NCBI RefSeq assembly: GCF_006716305.1
Contig: NZ_VFOU01000002.1
Span: forward strand, 248,001 to 312,000
DNA: 64,000 bases
Origin: Enteractinococcus coprophilus
GTDB lineage: Bacteria > Actinomycetota > Actinomycetes > Actinomycetales > Micrococcaceae
Direction of reading: 5' to 3'
Shown: one piece after another, positions 30,070-38,276 of the stretch
How positions within the stretch are numbered: the first letter of the stretch is position 1
Layout: the number at the start of each line of letters is the position of its first letter
Translations under genes and position numbers: made by a program
Notes under the pieces: model-generated
Database searches by the model: none
What the model saw: the letters and a program-made list of their open reading frames with translations, nothing else
What the model was told of the DNA's origin: nothing

Positions 30070-30774
30070 ATGATGTCGGAACCCCAGGATACGAAGAAGC
30101 GACCGCTCAATCTAGCGGAGTACTATTTGCTGACGTGTCTCGACCACCACGGCAAACTGCTGACCCAATCTCATACCGTTCGCGTCGGTCTTGCCGGAGC
30201 CATTCTCACCGATCTTGCCCGCAGGGAATGCCTGTATGTGACTCAAGAATTGGTCATGGTGAACTCGACAGCTGATGTTGATTTGGAAGAGCCCCTGGCC
30301 GCCGTTTTGCAGATCATGACAGATGCACCGGAGAACCAAGACGCCGAACACTGGATCAATCGATTCTCCCGACCGGCGCTTATGGATGCCATCATTGAAG
30401 CTTTACAAGTGCGAGGTGACATCGCTGTCATGACGAAACGATTTTTCGGCCTGGTGCCGCGTACGCGTTATGTGCCGGAAGAATCTTATGGTCGGATGGA
30501 TATGTATGTGCGGTTGCGAGCTACCTTACTGGGCCGTGATACTGCTCTTGATGCCAGCACCTGGCCACTAGTACAACTGCTATATTCCACGGATGTTCTG
30601 ACGCGCTTATTTCCGGGGTTGCAAAATAAGACGGTCAAGGAACGACTGGAAGCCTTTCATATGGAAGCTGCGCAGGAAGAACCCGCGATTGCGGAATCGC
30701 TTCAGGCGGTCGAAAACGCGATGGCCGAATCGCTCACCGCAACTCGGGGCCAAGCTACCGGAATGCGAGGTTAG
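30070..30774 (+). CDS. GPP34 (GOLPH3/Vps74-like) family protein
   Basis: A 234-residue soluble protein with the GPP34 opening LNLAEYYLLTCLDHHGKLL and VGLAGAILTDLARREC. In eukaryotes these proteins bind PI4P and retain Golgi glycosyltransferases; bacterial members are found in actinobacteria and have no settled function. It lies between thrS-HIT and the convergent ybaK gene. There is no strong Shine-Dalgarno, and a GACAAT sequence ends 6 nt before the ATG, so a leaderless start is possible. Confidence 0.85.
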   Translation: MMSEPQDTKKRPLNLAEYYLLTCLDHHGKLLTQSHTVRVGLAGAILTDLARRECLYVTQELVMVNSTADVDLEEPLAAVLQIMTDAPENQDAEHWINRFSRPALMDAIIEALQVRGDIAVMTKRFFGLVPRTRYVPEESYGRMDMYVRLRATLLGRDTALDASTWPLVQLLYSTDVLTRLFPGLQNKTVKERLEAFHMEAAQEEPAIAESLQAVENAMAESLTATRGQATGMRG

Positions 30775-30785
30775 AAAGATAACGC

Positions 30786-31274
30786 TTACCGGCTGATGTT
30801 GGCTACCACAGCTGAGGTTATAGTCAGAAAGTCATCAGTCCGAATCTCAATGGACACGCCTCGGCGGCCACCTGACACCCAGATTGTCTCATTGTCGCGG
30901 ACAGAATCATCCACAACAAGAGGCAACCGGGTTCGCTGGCCCAGCGGTGAGATGCCACCGAGCACATAGCCAGTCTTTTGCTGAGCGAGCTTTGGATCTG
31001 CCATCTCTACACGTTTGGTACCCAGCGCTGTGGCAAGTCGTTTGAGATGCAGCATATCGGATACAGCTATCACAGCATTGGCTAGCCCGCGATCGGAAGA
31101 CTCCACAAGTAGCGTCTTATAGATTCGTTGGGGTGCGATCGCAAGTTTCTGGGCGGCGTCAAGACCAAAGCCCTTGCCCGAGGTCTGAGGATCGTAGGTA
31201 TATACCCGGTGCCAGACACCAGCTGCAGCCAGCGATTGCAGGGCTGGTGTTGCCCTACGTCCCGCAGCACTCAT
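30786..31274 (-). CDS. ybaK: Cys-tRNA(Pro)/Cys-tRNA(Cys) deacylase YbaK
   Basis: A 162-residue trans-editing enzyme that clears Cys from mischarged tRNA(Pro). The YbaK fold is seen in RIYKTLLVES (catalytic Lys), AVSDMLHLKRLA and GYVLGGISPLGQRTRLP. It overlaps the upstream sufE-like gene by 4 nt on the same strand. Confidence 0.92.
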   Translation of the reverse strand: MSAAGRRATPALQSLAAAGVWHRVYTYDPQTSGKGFGLDAAQKLAIAPQRIYKTLLVESSDRGLANAVIAVSDMLHLKRLATALGTKRVEMADPKLAQQKTGYVLGGISPLGQRTRLPLVVDDSVRDNETIWVSGGRRGVSIEIRTDDFLTITSAVVANISR

Positions 31275-31711
31275 GCCAGATGATTGGTGATATTTCGTTT
31301 AATTCGACCAAGAAGTGCACTCATACCACGCAGCCGCAGCGGGGTCAGCGCCTTGGTCAGTCCCAGCTGGTTTGGGATATCGTCAGGCACACCCAAGATG
31401 ACAGATGCTGGTTGACCGGAGAGCCCTTCGACCAAGACGCCGGCAAAGCCTCGCGTCGTGGGAGCTTCTGGTGGGGCCGAAATGATGATGGTGACCTCTG
31501 GGTCTGGTGAATCAGAGTATTCCAGAGCTAAAAACAGGGGAGTTTGGCATTCAGTGACCTGTTCCATTTCGTCTTCGTGCCCAGCGTAGCGTTCTGGTGG
31601 TTCTGGGAGGTTATCCGAGAACTCTAAAAGCAGTTCAAGACGTTCTTGTTCATACATGTTCTGGAAATCTTCAATGATTTCCTGTAGAACCTGTGGAGTT
31701 TTGACAGTCAA
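31271..31711 (-). CDS. SufE-family sulfur acceptor
   Basis: A 146-residue SufE-like protein with the acceptor Cys in ECQTPLFLA and the family helix block PRLRGMSALLGRIKRNI-like. SufE takes persulfide from a cysteine desulfurase (SufS) for Fe-S assembly. No SufS is adjacent; upstream in the same direction is a rhodanese gene, separated by a terminator. It is first in the pair with ybaK. Confidence 0.87.
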   Translation of the reverse strand: MTVKTPQVLQEIIEDFQNMYEQERLELLLEFSDNLPEPPERYAGHEDEMEQVTECQTPLFLALEYSDSPDPEVTIIISAPPEAPTTRGFAGVLVEGLSGQPASVILGVPDDIPNQLGLTKALTPLRLRGMSALLGRIKRNITNHLA

Positions 31712-31772
31712 TGAGAGCCTTTCTGTGGAGGTGATCCGCCGTCTAGTCTAACGCGAATCATCGCAGAAATAT

Positions 31773-31807
31773 TTCGCCGGTATCGGAAGGACTCCGATAC
31801 CGGCGAA
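31773..31807 (-). terminator. Terminator after the SseA-like gene
   Basis: A perfect 15-bp stem TTCGCCGGTATCGGA with a five-base AGGAC loop lies just past the minus-strand rhodanese stop, with an A/T-rich tail (ATATTTC) in the minus direction. Confidence 0.8.
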
Positions 31808-31820
31808 TACAGCATGTCAA

Positions 31821-32714
31821 CTAGCTCGGTGCCTGACCTGGTTGTGGACCAACAACGATTGGGAGACCAACGCTGTTGCCCCACTCGGTCCACGATCCGT
31901 CATAGTTTCGGACAGATTCATAGCCCAGGAGGTAGCGCAGCACAAACCAGGTGTGGGCTGAACGTTCGCCGATGCGGCAATAGACGATCACTTTATCGGT
32001 TTTGCCCAGATTGGCGTTCTCTGCGTAGAGTTCGTGGAGTTCACCGCGGGATTTGAACGTACCATCTTCATTAGCGGCGGTCGCCCATGGGACCGATTCA
32101 GCGGTTGGGATGTGACCACCGCGCAGGGTTCCTTCCTGCGGGTAGCCGGCCATGTGGGTGGTCTCACCGGTATATTCTGGATTGGAGCGCACATCAATAA
32201 GTGGTAATTCACCAATGCTTTCCAGAACTTGTGCTTTATTTGCACGCTCGGTGTTATCGTTACGCTCGACAACAGGGTAGGTACCCTGGGTGACTTCGGG
32301 CACGTCGCGGGTGATTTCGCGGCCTTCAGCGATCCATTTGTCGCGACCACCGTTCATCAGACGCACATCTTCGTGACCGTAGAGTGTGAAGACCCACAGC
32401 GCATACGCTGCCCACCAGTTGGATTTATCGCCATAAAAGATCACGGTGGTGTCAGGGCTGATGCCCTTTGAGGCCGCCATGTTGGCGAAAGCTTCAGGAC
32501 CAATGAAGTCACGGGTTACTGGGTCATTAAGTTCGGTATGCCAATCGATTTTTACTGCACCGGGGATGTGACCGGTGGAATACAGCAGTGTGTCTTCATT
32601 CGACTCGAGTACAACAACATTTGGATGGTCTTTGTGCTCGGCGACCCACTGGGTTGAAACCAGTTTTTCAGGGTGCGCGTAGTCGGATTGTTCCACGGGA
32701 ACTGTTGTCGTCAT
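31821..32714 (-). CDS. Thiosulfate / 3-mercaptopyruvate sulfurtransferase (SseA-like)
   Basis: A 297-residue two-domain rhodanese. The N-terminal domain (about 15-140) is non-catalytic; the C-terminal domain has the active loop [11 protein letters not shown]. It transfers sulfur from thiosulfate or mercaptopyruvate to thiol acceptors. I chose the ATG of MTTTVPVEQ; the frame extends 15 codons upstream without a ribosome-binding site. It diverges from zapE, and the SufE-like gene lies downstream. Confidence 0.88.
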   Translation of the reverse strand: MTTTVPVEQSDYAHPEKLVSTQWVAEHKDHPNVVVLESNEDTLLYSTGHIPGAVKIDWHTELNDPVTRDFIGPEAFANMAASKGISPDTTVIFYGDKSNWWAAYALWVFTLYGHEDVRLMNGGRDKWIAEGREITRDVPEVTQGTYPVVERNDNTERANKAQVLESIGELPLIDVRSNPEYTGETTHMAGYPQEGTLRGGHIPTAESVPWATAANEDGTFKSRGELHELYAENANLGKTDKVIVYCRIGERSAHTWFVLRYLLGYESVRNYDGSWTEWGNSVGLPIVVGPQPGQAPS

Positions 32715-32939
32715 GAAGGAAAGTGCCTTTCGTAGTGGTTGGCCGTCAGCGGGTGACACGTATAGATATTAAGGATACAACCCTGTGCGTTATTTGCCGG
32801 CTGCCCCGTCACACTAGTACTTCTAGGCACGCTGTAAAAGTAATAGTGCATCCGGGATTCTAGCGCGTTTTAGGATGGAAAGGTTGGGCGACTGCATGAG
32901 TGGTCGACATTACTGTAATAGTCAAGGATGGGAATTGTC

Positions 32940-34010
32940 GTGACAGAAATCGTAGCTCTATCGGAGCGAAACCCGCAGGTTTCTTCCGAAGAACTTCTGG
33001 CAGGGTTTCATCCGTCATATCGCTTTGGCGAAGTATCTTTCGACACTTATATCCCAGACCCCGCTCACCCCTCACAAGCTGAAGCTGTAGAACGCCTGAA
33101 AGCGTTTGCCGCATCTATGAAAACACCCAAAAAACCGGGTGGCTTCTTTTCAATGTTTCGACGTGACGCGAAAAAGGCCAATACAAAAAATGGCAACGGT
33201 CAACCTAATGGTATCTACCTTGATGGTGGCTTCGGAGTTGGTAAAACCCACTTACTTGCATCGCTATGGCACGCAGCACCAGGACGAAAAGCCTTCGGCA
33301 CCTTCGTCGAATACACGAACCTCGTAGGGGCTCTGAGCTTCACCACCACCGTTGAGGTCCTGAAAGAGTACAGCCTAGTATGTATCGACGAATTTGAGCT
33401 CGATGACCCAGGCGACACCGTTTTGATGTCCCGATTGATGCGCGAGCTCTCTGATGCTGGCGTGAAACTTGCCGCGACCTCGAATACGTTGCCAGGGGCT
33501 CTGGGGGAAGGTCGCTTTGCGGCTCAAGACTTCAAACGCGAGATCCAAGTGCTGTCGGATCAGTTTGAAACAATCCGTGTGGACGGTGAAGACTTCCGCC
33601 ATCGCGGTCTAGAAAGTGCTCCAGAACCAGTCTCAGTCGGTACGGAATTGCAGACGGCCAAAGACAACTTCCCGGACGAAAACGTCTTTGCGGTGGATGA
33701 CTGGACTGCTCTGACGAAAAACCTCTCCCGGGTTCACCCATCACGGTATCGAGAGCTCGTAAAAGATGTCGACGTGTTAGTGCTAAAAGACGTCACCACG
33801 ATCACCGAACAGGCCATGGCGCTGCGATTTGTTGTACTAGCAGACCGGCTCTATGACAAGGACGTCCCAGTCGTGGCATCCGGTGTGCCATTCGAACACC
33901 TCTTTACCGAAGACATGATGGCTGGCGGCTACATGAAAAAGTACTTCCGCACAGTGTCGCGTATGACGGCACTAGCGCGCGAAGGACAGCTGGGCGAAAA
34001 GGCTCTCTAG
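32940..34010 (+). CDS. zapE: AFG1/ZapE-family ATPase
   Basis: A 356-residue P-loop ATPase. Walker A GGFGVGKTH, Walker B LVCIDEFELDD and the terminal KKYFRTVSRMTAL identify AFG1/ZapE, which in proteobacteria acts on the divisome under stress and in mitochondria in protein quality control. I prefer the GTG at 32940 (AAGGA 11 nt upstream) over the ATG 12 nt earlier, whose upstream region offers no spaced site. It diverges from the rhodanese gene. Confidence 0.88.
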   Translation: MTEIVALSERNPQVSSEELLAGFHPSYRFGEVSFDTYIPDPAHPSQAEAVERLKAFAASMKTPKKPGGFFSMFRRDAKKANTKNGNGQPNGIYLDGGFGVGKTHLLASLWHAAPGRKAFGTFVEYTNLVGALSFTTTVEVLKEYSLVCIDEFELDDPGDTVLMSRLMRELSDAGVKLAATSNTLPGALGEGRFAAQDFKREIQVLSDQFETIRVDGEDFRHRGLESAPEPVSVGTELQTAKDNFPDENVFAVDDWTALTKNLSRVHPSRYRELVKDVDVLVLKDVTTITEQAMALRFVVLADRLYDKDVPVVASGVPFEHLFTEDMMAGGYMKKYFRTVSRMTALAREGQLGEKAL

Positions 34011-34111
34011 CCCTCCACACTTCCTCAAGGCTCCGTCGTTGTATGTAACGGGGGAGACTTTTGCAAGGAGAATCAACCTTTATGGGACACCCTAGGCCGT
34101 CATTCTAGAAG

Positions 34112-34711
34112 GTGTTAGCGAAATTCTTTACGGAAGTTTTGAATCCGTTCGTACTAGTCGCAGCACTTTTAACATTCGTTGCATGGTTGACCGATCCCTC
34201 GTGGGGTCAAACGGCATCGATCGCGGTGTTTTTCATTTCGATTGTCCCGCTGGCAACTTCTTTGGTGCTGGTTCGACTGGGGAAGGCGACGGATAAATAC
34301 ATTCGTCACCGAACGCAACGGCATACTTTTTATGCAATTACCCTAGGATCCATACTGGTTGGGGCGGTGCTCGTGTTCGCGCTGGACACGAGCACCGAGG
34401 CTCGCTGGATGTTGGTGTTTGCCGTTGGGACGATGCTAGTTGTTATGGCTTTTAATCGGCGGCTAAAGATCAGCATGCATTCGCTTATGGCGGCGCTATG
34501 TGCCGTGATTTTTTCGACTGGATTGCCTTACATTGCCGTACTTGTCATGTCCCTTATCGTCTGGGCGGGAGTGAGCTGGTCCAGGGTTTTCCTAGCGCGG
34601 CATAGCCTTATTGAGGTACTGTCTGGTTCTGTGTTGGGCAGTATCGTAGCCGTTGCTTTTCTCACGGTTGTGGGAGGGCTGCCGTCGCCATGGGAGTGCG
34701 GTGGCGAATAA
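34112..34711 (+). CDS. PAP2-like membrane protein, N terminus interrupted by a stop codon
   Basis: A 199-residue integral membrane protein with about six helices. Its end, SRVFLARHSLIEVLSGSVLG, is the third PAP2 phosphatase motif; the first two are weak (DKYIRHRTQR; SMHS where PSGH is expected), so catalysis is doubtful. The likely original start, ATG at 34082, has AAGGAG upstream, but its ninth codon is TAG (34106). The present frame restarts at GTG 34112 in the same frame, with no properly spaced Shine-Dalgarno. It could be translated by re-initiation or be a decaying gene. Confidence 0.65.
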   Translation: MLAKFFTEVLNPFVLVAALLTFVAWLTDPSWGQTASIAVFFISIVPLATSLVLVRLGKATDKYIRHRTQRHTFYAITLGSILVGAVLVFALDTSTEARWMLVFAVGTMLVVMAFNRRLKISMHSLMAALCAVIFSTGLPYIAVLVMSLIVWAGVSWSRVFLARHSLIEVLSGSVLGSIVAVAFLTVVGGLPSPWECGGE

Positions 34712-35198
34712 TGACAGGGTGACATCTACACGGCCTCTCGCATCACGTAGAGCTCTGGAAAGACGGCCGTAACCGCCCGCCCTGTGTTTCGGGCGTTTGT
34801 CTCCAGTTCCTGCGCTGATCACGATCCCTGTGAAGTCTCTGCTGCTAGACACCAGTCAACCAAGACCGCACCGACTGGCTGATCACCGAGCGTTGGAACT
34901 GCCAACGCTGATGCATCTCGACCTAAGACGGTGAGCTCTGGGCGAGCATGCGCTCTGGCTCAATCGAAGCTCCGATTCGCTCACGCTGTGCAGCAAATTC
35001 ATCTCACTAGATTAGACGAACTGCACGGACGATGAGTCGGCTGCCAGTCACCTGCCATTCACCGGACTCGATCTCGAGTGCTGTGCAATTAGCCACGGCT
35101 GGGGCAGATGAACCCGCCCATGACACGTCCGCATCCCCTTTGGCAAATAAGCCACAATGGACAACGTTTGCAGTATCGGAGAGTCTTCTGTGGAAAAC
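34712..35198. other. 487-bp intergenic region, possible gene relic on the minus strand
   Basis: A weak hairpin CGCCC/GGGCG with a TTTGT tail at 34778-34800 may terminate the PAP2-like gene. On the minus strand, coding-like segments (about 35190-35007, 35006-34935 and 34930-34825) are separated by stops and a frameshift; none has a usable start or a family I recognise. Confidence 0.4.
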
Positions 35199-35228
35199 AA
35201 AAACCCCGGTTTTTATACCGGGGTTTTT
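35199..35228. terminator. Strong terminator of the tRNA cluster
   Basis: AAAACCCCGGT and its complement flank a TTTTAT loop, with a T-run in each direction. For the minus-strand tRNA cluster the tail is TTTTTGTTTT, beginning 7 nt after the last tRNA. Confidence 0.9.
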
Positions 35229-35234
35229 ATCGAG

Positions 35235-35308
35235 AGCGGATGACGGGATTCGAACCCGCGACCCCCACCTTGGCAAGGTGGTGCTCTAGCCAGCTGAGCT
35301 ACATCCGC
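35235..35308 (-). tRNA. tRNA-Gly(GCC), copy 1
   Basis: 74 nt with acceptor GCGGATG/CATCCGC, D arm GCTCAGCTGG, anticodon loop TTGCCAA (GCC) and T loop GGTTCGAATCC. Discriminator is T. It is identical to the copy at 35572-35645 and is last in the minus-strand cluster. Confidence 0.96.
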
Positions 35309-35333
35309 GTGAATTACTAGGAGAGTAATCCTG

Positions 35334-35407
35334 TGCGCGATACTGGACTCGAACCAGTGACCTCTTCCGTGTCGGGGAAGCGCGCTAACCAACTGCGCCA
35401 ATCGCGC
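35334..35407 (-). tRNA. tRNA-Val(GAC)
   Basis: 74 nt with acceptor GCGCGAT/ATCGCGC, anticodon stem CTTCC/GGAAG, loop CCGACAC (anticodon GAC) and T loop GGTTCGAGTCC. Discriminator is A. Confidence 0.95.
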
Positions 35408-35486
35408 TTGTGTTTCAACTAGTGAAACCCAAGTTCTTGCAGATACCTACGATAGCATCTTTCTTACTATCTCAGAAATCCGATCG

Positions 35487-35557
35487 AGGTGGGGACGGGA
35501 ATCGAACCCGCGTACGCGGCTTTGCAGGCCGCTGCCTCACCATTCGGCCACCCCACC
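35487..35557 (-). tRNA. tRNA-Cys(GCA)
   Basis: 71 nt with acceptor GGTGGGG/CCCCACC, anticodon loop CTGCAAA (GCA) and T loop GGTTCGATTCC. The T (U) discriminator is the cysteine identity base. Confidence 0.95.
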
Positions 35558-35571
35558 CTGAGGGTGTTGCG

Positions 35572-35645
35572 AGCGGATGACGGGATTCGAACCCGCGACC
35601 CCCACCTTGGCAAGGTGGTGCTCTAGCCAGCTGAGCTACATCCGC
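35572..35645 (-). tRNA. tRNA-Gly(GCC), copy 2
   Basis: Identical in sequence to the copy at 35235-35308. It is first in the minus-strand cluster Gly-Cys-Val-Gly. Confidence 0.96.
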
Positions 35646-35803
35646 AGACGAGGTGAACTTCTGTTCTGAAGTTGTTCACCGTGTGTCCAACAGATAAGAA
35701 CTATACACAACAAAAATTCAAAAGCGCAAATTCAACCCACCGAAGGGTTTCGTGTCGGGCGGAAACGCTTATCGCGTCCTCGGGATGGCCAATAATAGAG
35801 AGC

Positions 35804-36661
35804 ATGACTCAACCTCAACTTGCTCATCAAACGAACGCCGGAAGAATGTACTCCCGATCCCTGCTGGGACTACCTGAAGTTCCCTCAATCACCACTGTTA
35901 TCGGGCAGCAACACCTGGATTTGACCGGCTGGGCGAGTCACATGGCCACCTCAGCGCTGATCACCGACACGCGCCTGCCGGGAGCGGTTGGGTCACCTGC
36001 AAAATTAAAGACCCTGGCACGTCAATGCAATGATGCAGCAGAACGTTTTCGCGACGATTCCGCAGCCAGGGGTGACAGGGTTCACGACTATGCGGAGCAG
36101 GTCGCCCTCCGCGCGCTGGGCATGCCCCACAACTTGGCGGAGGCCCGCGAGGCACTTGCTCAGCATCGCGAGGTCAACTTCGCTGATCGATTTGATGAAT
36201 GGTGGGAGACCTATCAGGTCAAACCATTGGCCGCTGAAATCACCGTGTGGAACCACACGGTCGGTTATGCGGGCACCTTGGATTTGGTGGCAGAAATCGG
36301 TGGGCGAGTGTGCCTCATCGATTACAAAACTCGCGGCACCGACCGGTTCGGACGTGTCAAAGGTCTCAGCGACAATGTCGTGATGCAATTAGCGGCCGGG
36401 TTTAAAGCTGAGGAATCCCTGGTCGACGCAGAAGCGGGCACCTGGGAACCATGGGCATACGGTGAGGACGCGATGCTCATTGGGGTAGCAGTCGGAGAGA
36501 CCGAGGTCGTGGCCTATCAAGCGAACCCGCAAACGCTACCGCAGTATTGGCAAAAATTCTGGGCGCTGCGTCAGGTGTGGCAATACCAGCAAGCAGTGGA
36601 GGCTGCGCCTACCCCGCTGCAACCACTCGCACCACCCATTGCGATGGCACAACATTCCTAA
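35804..36661 (+). CDS. PD-(D/E)XK nuclease-superfamily protein
   Basis: A 285-residue protein with a RecB/Cas4-like nuclease core: Glu in KPLAAEITVWN, Asp in GYAGTLDLVAEIG, and CLIDYKTRG (D-x-K), followed by VVMQLAAGFKAEE, where the Gln is the usual helix residue. There is no Cys cluster for an Fe-S site. DNA substrate and role are unknown. I chose the ATG of MTQPQLAHQ; a TAATAG/AATAAT sequence ends just before it and no Shine-Dalgarno is present, so a leaderless start is likely. It lies between the divergent tRNA cluster and def. Confidence 0.78.
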   Translation: MTQPQLAHQTNAGRMYSRSLLGLPEVPSITTVIGQQHLDLTGWASHMATSALITDTRLPGAVGSPAKLKTLARQCNDAAERFRDDSAARGDRVHDYAEQVALRALGMPHNLAEAREALAQHREVNFADRFDEWWETYQVKPLAAEITVWNHTVGYAGTLDLVAEIGGRVCLIDYKTRGTDRFGRVKGLSDNVVMQLAAGFKAEESLVDAEAGTWEPWAYGEDAMLIGVAVGETEVVAYQANPQTLPQYWQKFWALRQVWQYQQAVEAAPTPLQPLAPPIAMAQHS

Positions 36662-36684
36662 AGCTGCTTGGGTAGTCTTATCCC

Positions 36685-37272
36685 GTGAGTGTTTTATCTA
36701 TTCGGACTATCCCAGATCCAGTTTTACGCAGTCAAACTGCGCCCGTTACCCCCAGCCGGCTCGGCTCTAGCGGCCTCAAGCGTCTCATCGACTCCATGTA
36801 CGAAACCATGGAAGCAGTCAATGGGGTCGGTTTGGCTGGCCCACAGGTGGGTATCGGTCAGGCGATCTTCGTTTTCAACCTTGAAGGACGGCGCGGTCAC
36901 GTCATCAATCCGGTCATTGAAACCTGGGGTGACATCACCCATGAGCCCCGAGAAGGGTGCTTGTCGGTTCCCGAGCTCTATTACACTCCGCCGCGGGCGC
37001 AATTCGCCAAAGTTCAAGGTGTCAATAGCGACGGCGACGCCGTGGAATACGAGGGCGAGGGTCTCTTCGCCAGGATGCTGCAACATGAGGTCGACCACCT
37101 CAATGGTTACCTATTCGTCGACCGACTCGAAGGTGAACAACGACGCGAAGCCCGCCGCGCCATGGTCTCATCAAAGTTTATGGAAGCTACCCAGAAGATT
37201 AACTCTCAGCGCTCCCATGAGATCAGCTCGACCTTCGGTTCGGGCGCCACTTTTGGTCAAGCAACGTCATAA
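36685..37272 (+). CDS. def: Peptide deformylase
   Basis: A 195-residue metalloenzyme that removes formyl from nascent proteins. All three motifs are seen: GVGLAGPQVG, EGCLSVP (metal Cys) and HEVDHLNG (HExxH). Start is GTG with a TAGTCT -10-like hexamer ending 6 nt upstream and no Shine-Dalgarno, so probably leaderless. It heads def-fmt-rsmB-rpe. A polar C-terminal tail of about 25 residues is longer than usual. Confidence 0.95.
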   Translation: MSVLSIRTIPDPVLRSQTAPVTPSRLGSSGLKRLIDSMYETMEAVNGVGLAGPQVGIGQAIFVFNLEGRRGHVINPVIETWGDITHEPREGCLSVPELYYTPPRAQFAKVQGVNSDGDAVEYEGEGLFARMLQHEVDHLNGYLFVDRLEGEQRREARRAMVSSKFMEATQKINSQRSHEISSTFGSGATFGQATS

Positions 37273-37281
37273 AGGAAGTAC

Positions 37282-38265
37282 ATGCGAATCGTATTTGCCG
37301 GGACCCCAGAACCTGCGGTCGCCTCACTGGACGCTCTGATTGAAGCGGGACAACAGGTCGTCGGCGTCTTAACCCGCACCGACGCGAAAGTCGGTCGCAA
37401 GCGCGTGCTGACCCCTTCACCGGTGGCCGCCCGCGCAGCAGAATTGGGACTACCGGTCATCAAGGCCGATGGCTTCAACACCCCTGATGGCCAAGCCGCC
37501 ATTGACCAGCTCAAAGAACTACAACCCGATATCGGTGCGGTGGTCGCATATGGTGGACTGTTGCCGCAACACGTCCTCGACATGCTGCCCAAAGGATGGG
37601 TGAATCTGCACTTTTCGCTGTTGCCGGCATATCGGGGTGCGGCTCCGGTGCAGTGGGCCATCATCAACCAAGAGACCCAAACTGGAGCTGCCGTCTTCCA
37701 GTTAGAGGCAGGTCTCGATACCGGACCGGTATTTTCCACTTTGTCCCGCCCCTTGGCAGCCGACGAGACCGCCGGCGACGTCCTAACAGACCTCGCTACC
37801 ACTGGTGCTGAGCTCTTAGCCAGCACACTATCCGATATCGCTGCGGGAGCTGCGGAGTCCACCCCTCAACAAGGTGAGGTCACCTGGGCACCAAAACTTG
37901 CCAGTCAACAGGCAAAGGTAGACCCCGCACAACCCGCCGACGTCGTGCGAGGATTAATCAACGGCACGTCGCCGGCCCCCGGGGCATGGGGGATATTAGA
38001 AACTGGTGCCGGACAGCCGCAGCGCTTCAAAATCGGCAGGGCGCGCCCGGTAAATGACCCGCCTGCACACGACCAACAACCAGGAGCATTCCTTCTGGAA
38101 GCAAAACGAGTGCTTCTGGTATGTCAAGATGGTGTTATTGAACTCACCGACGTCCAGCCAGCGGGCAAGAAAATGATGCGCGCAACCGACTGGGCGCGCG
38201 GCGTGGATGAGGCCGTAAGACTACAAACGTCGATCACGCACCCAGACGAGTTTCAGGTCAACTAA
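37282..38265 (+). CDS. fmt: Methionyl-tRNA formyltransferase
   Basis: A 327-residue enzyme that formylates initiator Met-tRNA using 10-formyl-THF. FAGTPEPAVASLDAL, HFSLLPAYRGAAPVQWAI (catalytic Asn/His region) and a C-terminal OB-like domain (about 205-320) are visible. AAAGGAAG precedes the ATG; the gene lies 9 nt after def, its functional partner. Confidence 0.96.
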   Translation: MRIVFAGTPEPAVASLDALIEAGQQVVGVLTRTDAKVGRKRVLTPSPVAARAAELGLPVIKADGFNTPDGQAAIDQLKELQPDIGAVVAYGGLLPQHVLDMLPKGWVNLHFSLLPAYRGAAPVQWAIINQETQTGAAVFQLEAGLDTGPVFSTLSRPLAADETAGDVLTDLATTGAELLASTLSDIAAGAAESTPQQGEVTWAPKLASQQAKVDPAQPADVVRGLINGTSPAPGAWGILETGAGQPQRFKIGRARPVNDPPAHDQQPGAFLLEAKRVLLVCQDGVIELTDVQPAGKKMMRATDWARGVDEAVRLQTSITHPDEFQVN

Positions 38266-38276
38266 GGACGAAGAAT

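Noticed and set aside
30747-30800. Terminator between the convergent GPP34 and ybaK genes
   Set aside because: Only 11 nt separate the stops and no stem with a T-run is visible.
35007-35276. Open frame on the minus strand over the last tRNA-Gly and terminator
   Set aside because: Its first 25 codons are the tRNA gene and the terminator read as protein; the rest has no ribosome-binding site. Kept only as a possible relic downstream.
35199-35645. Tandem tRNA-Gly copies as an integration site (att) or CRISPR-like repeat
   Set aside because: Both copies are complete tRNAs, with other tRNAs between them and no integrase nearby.
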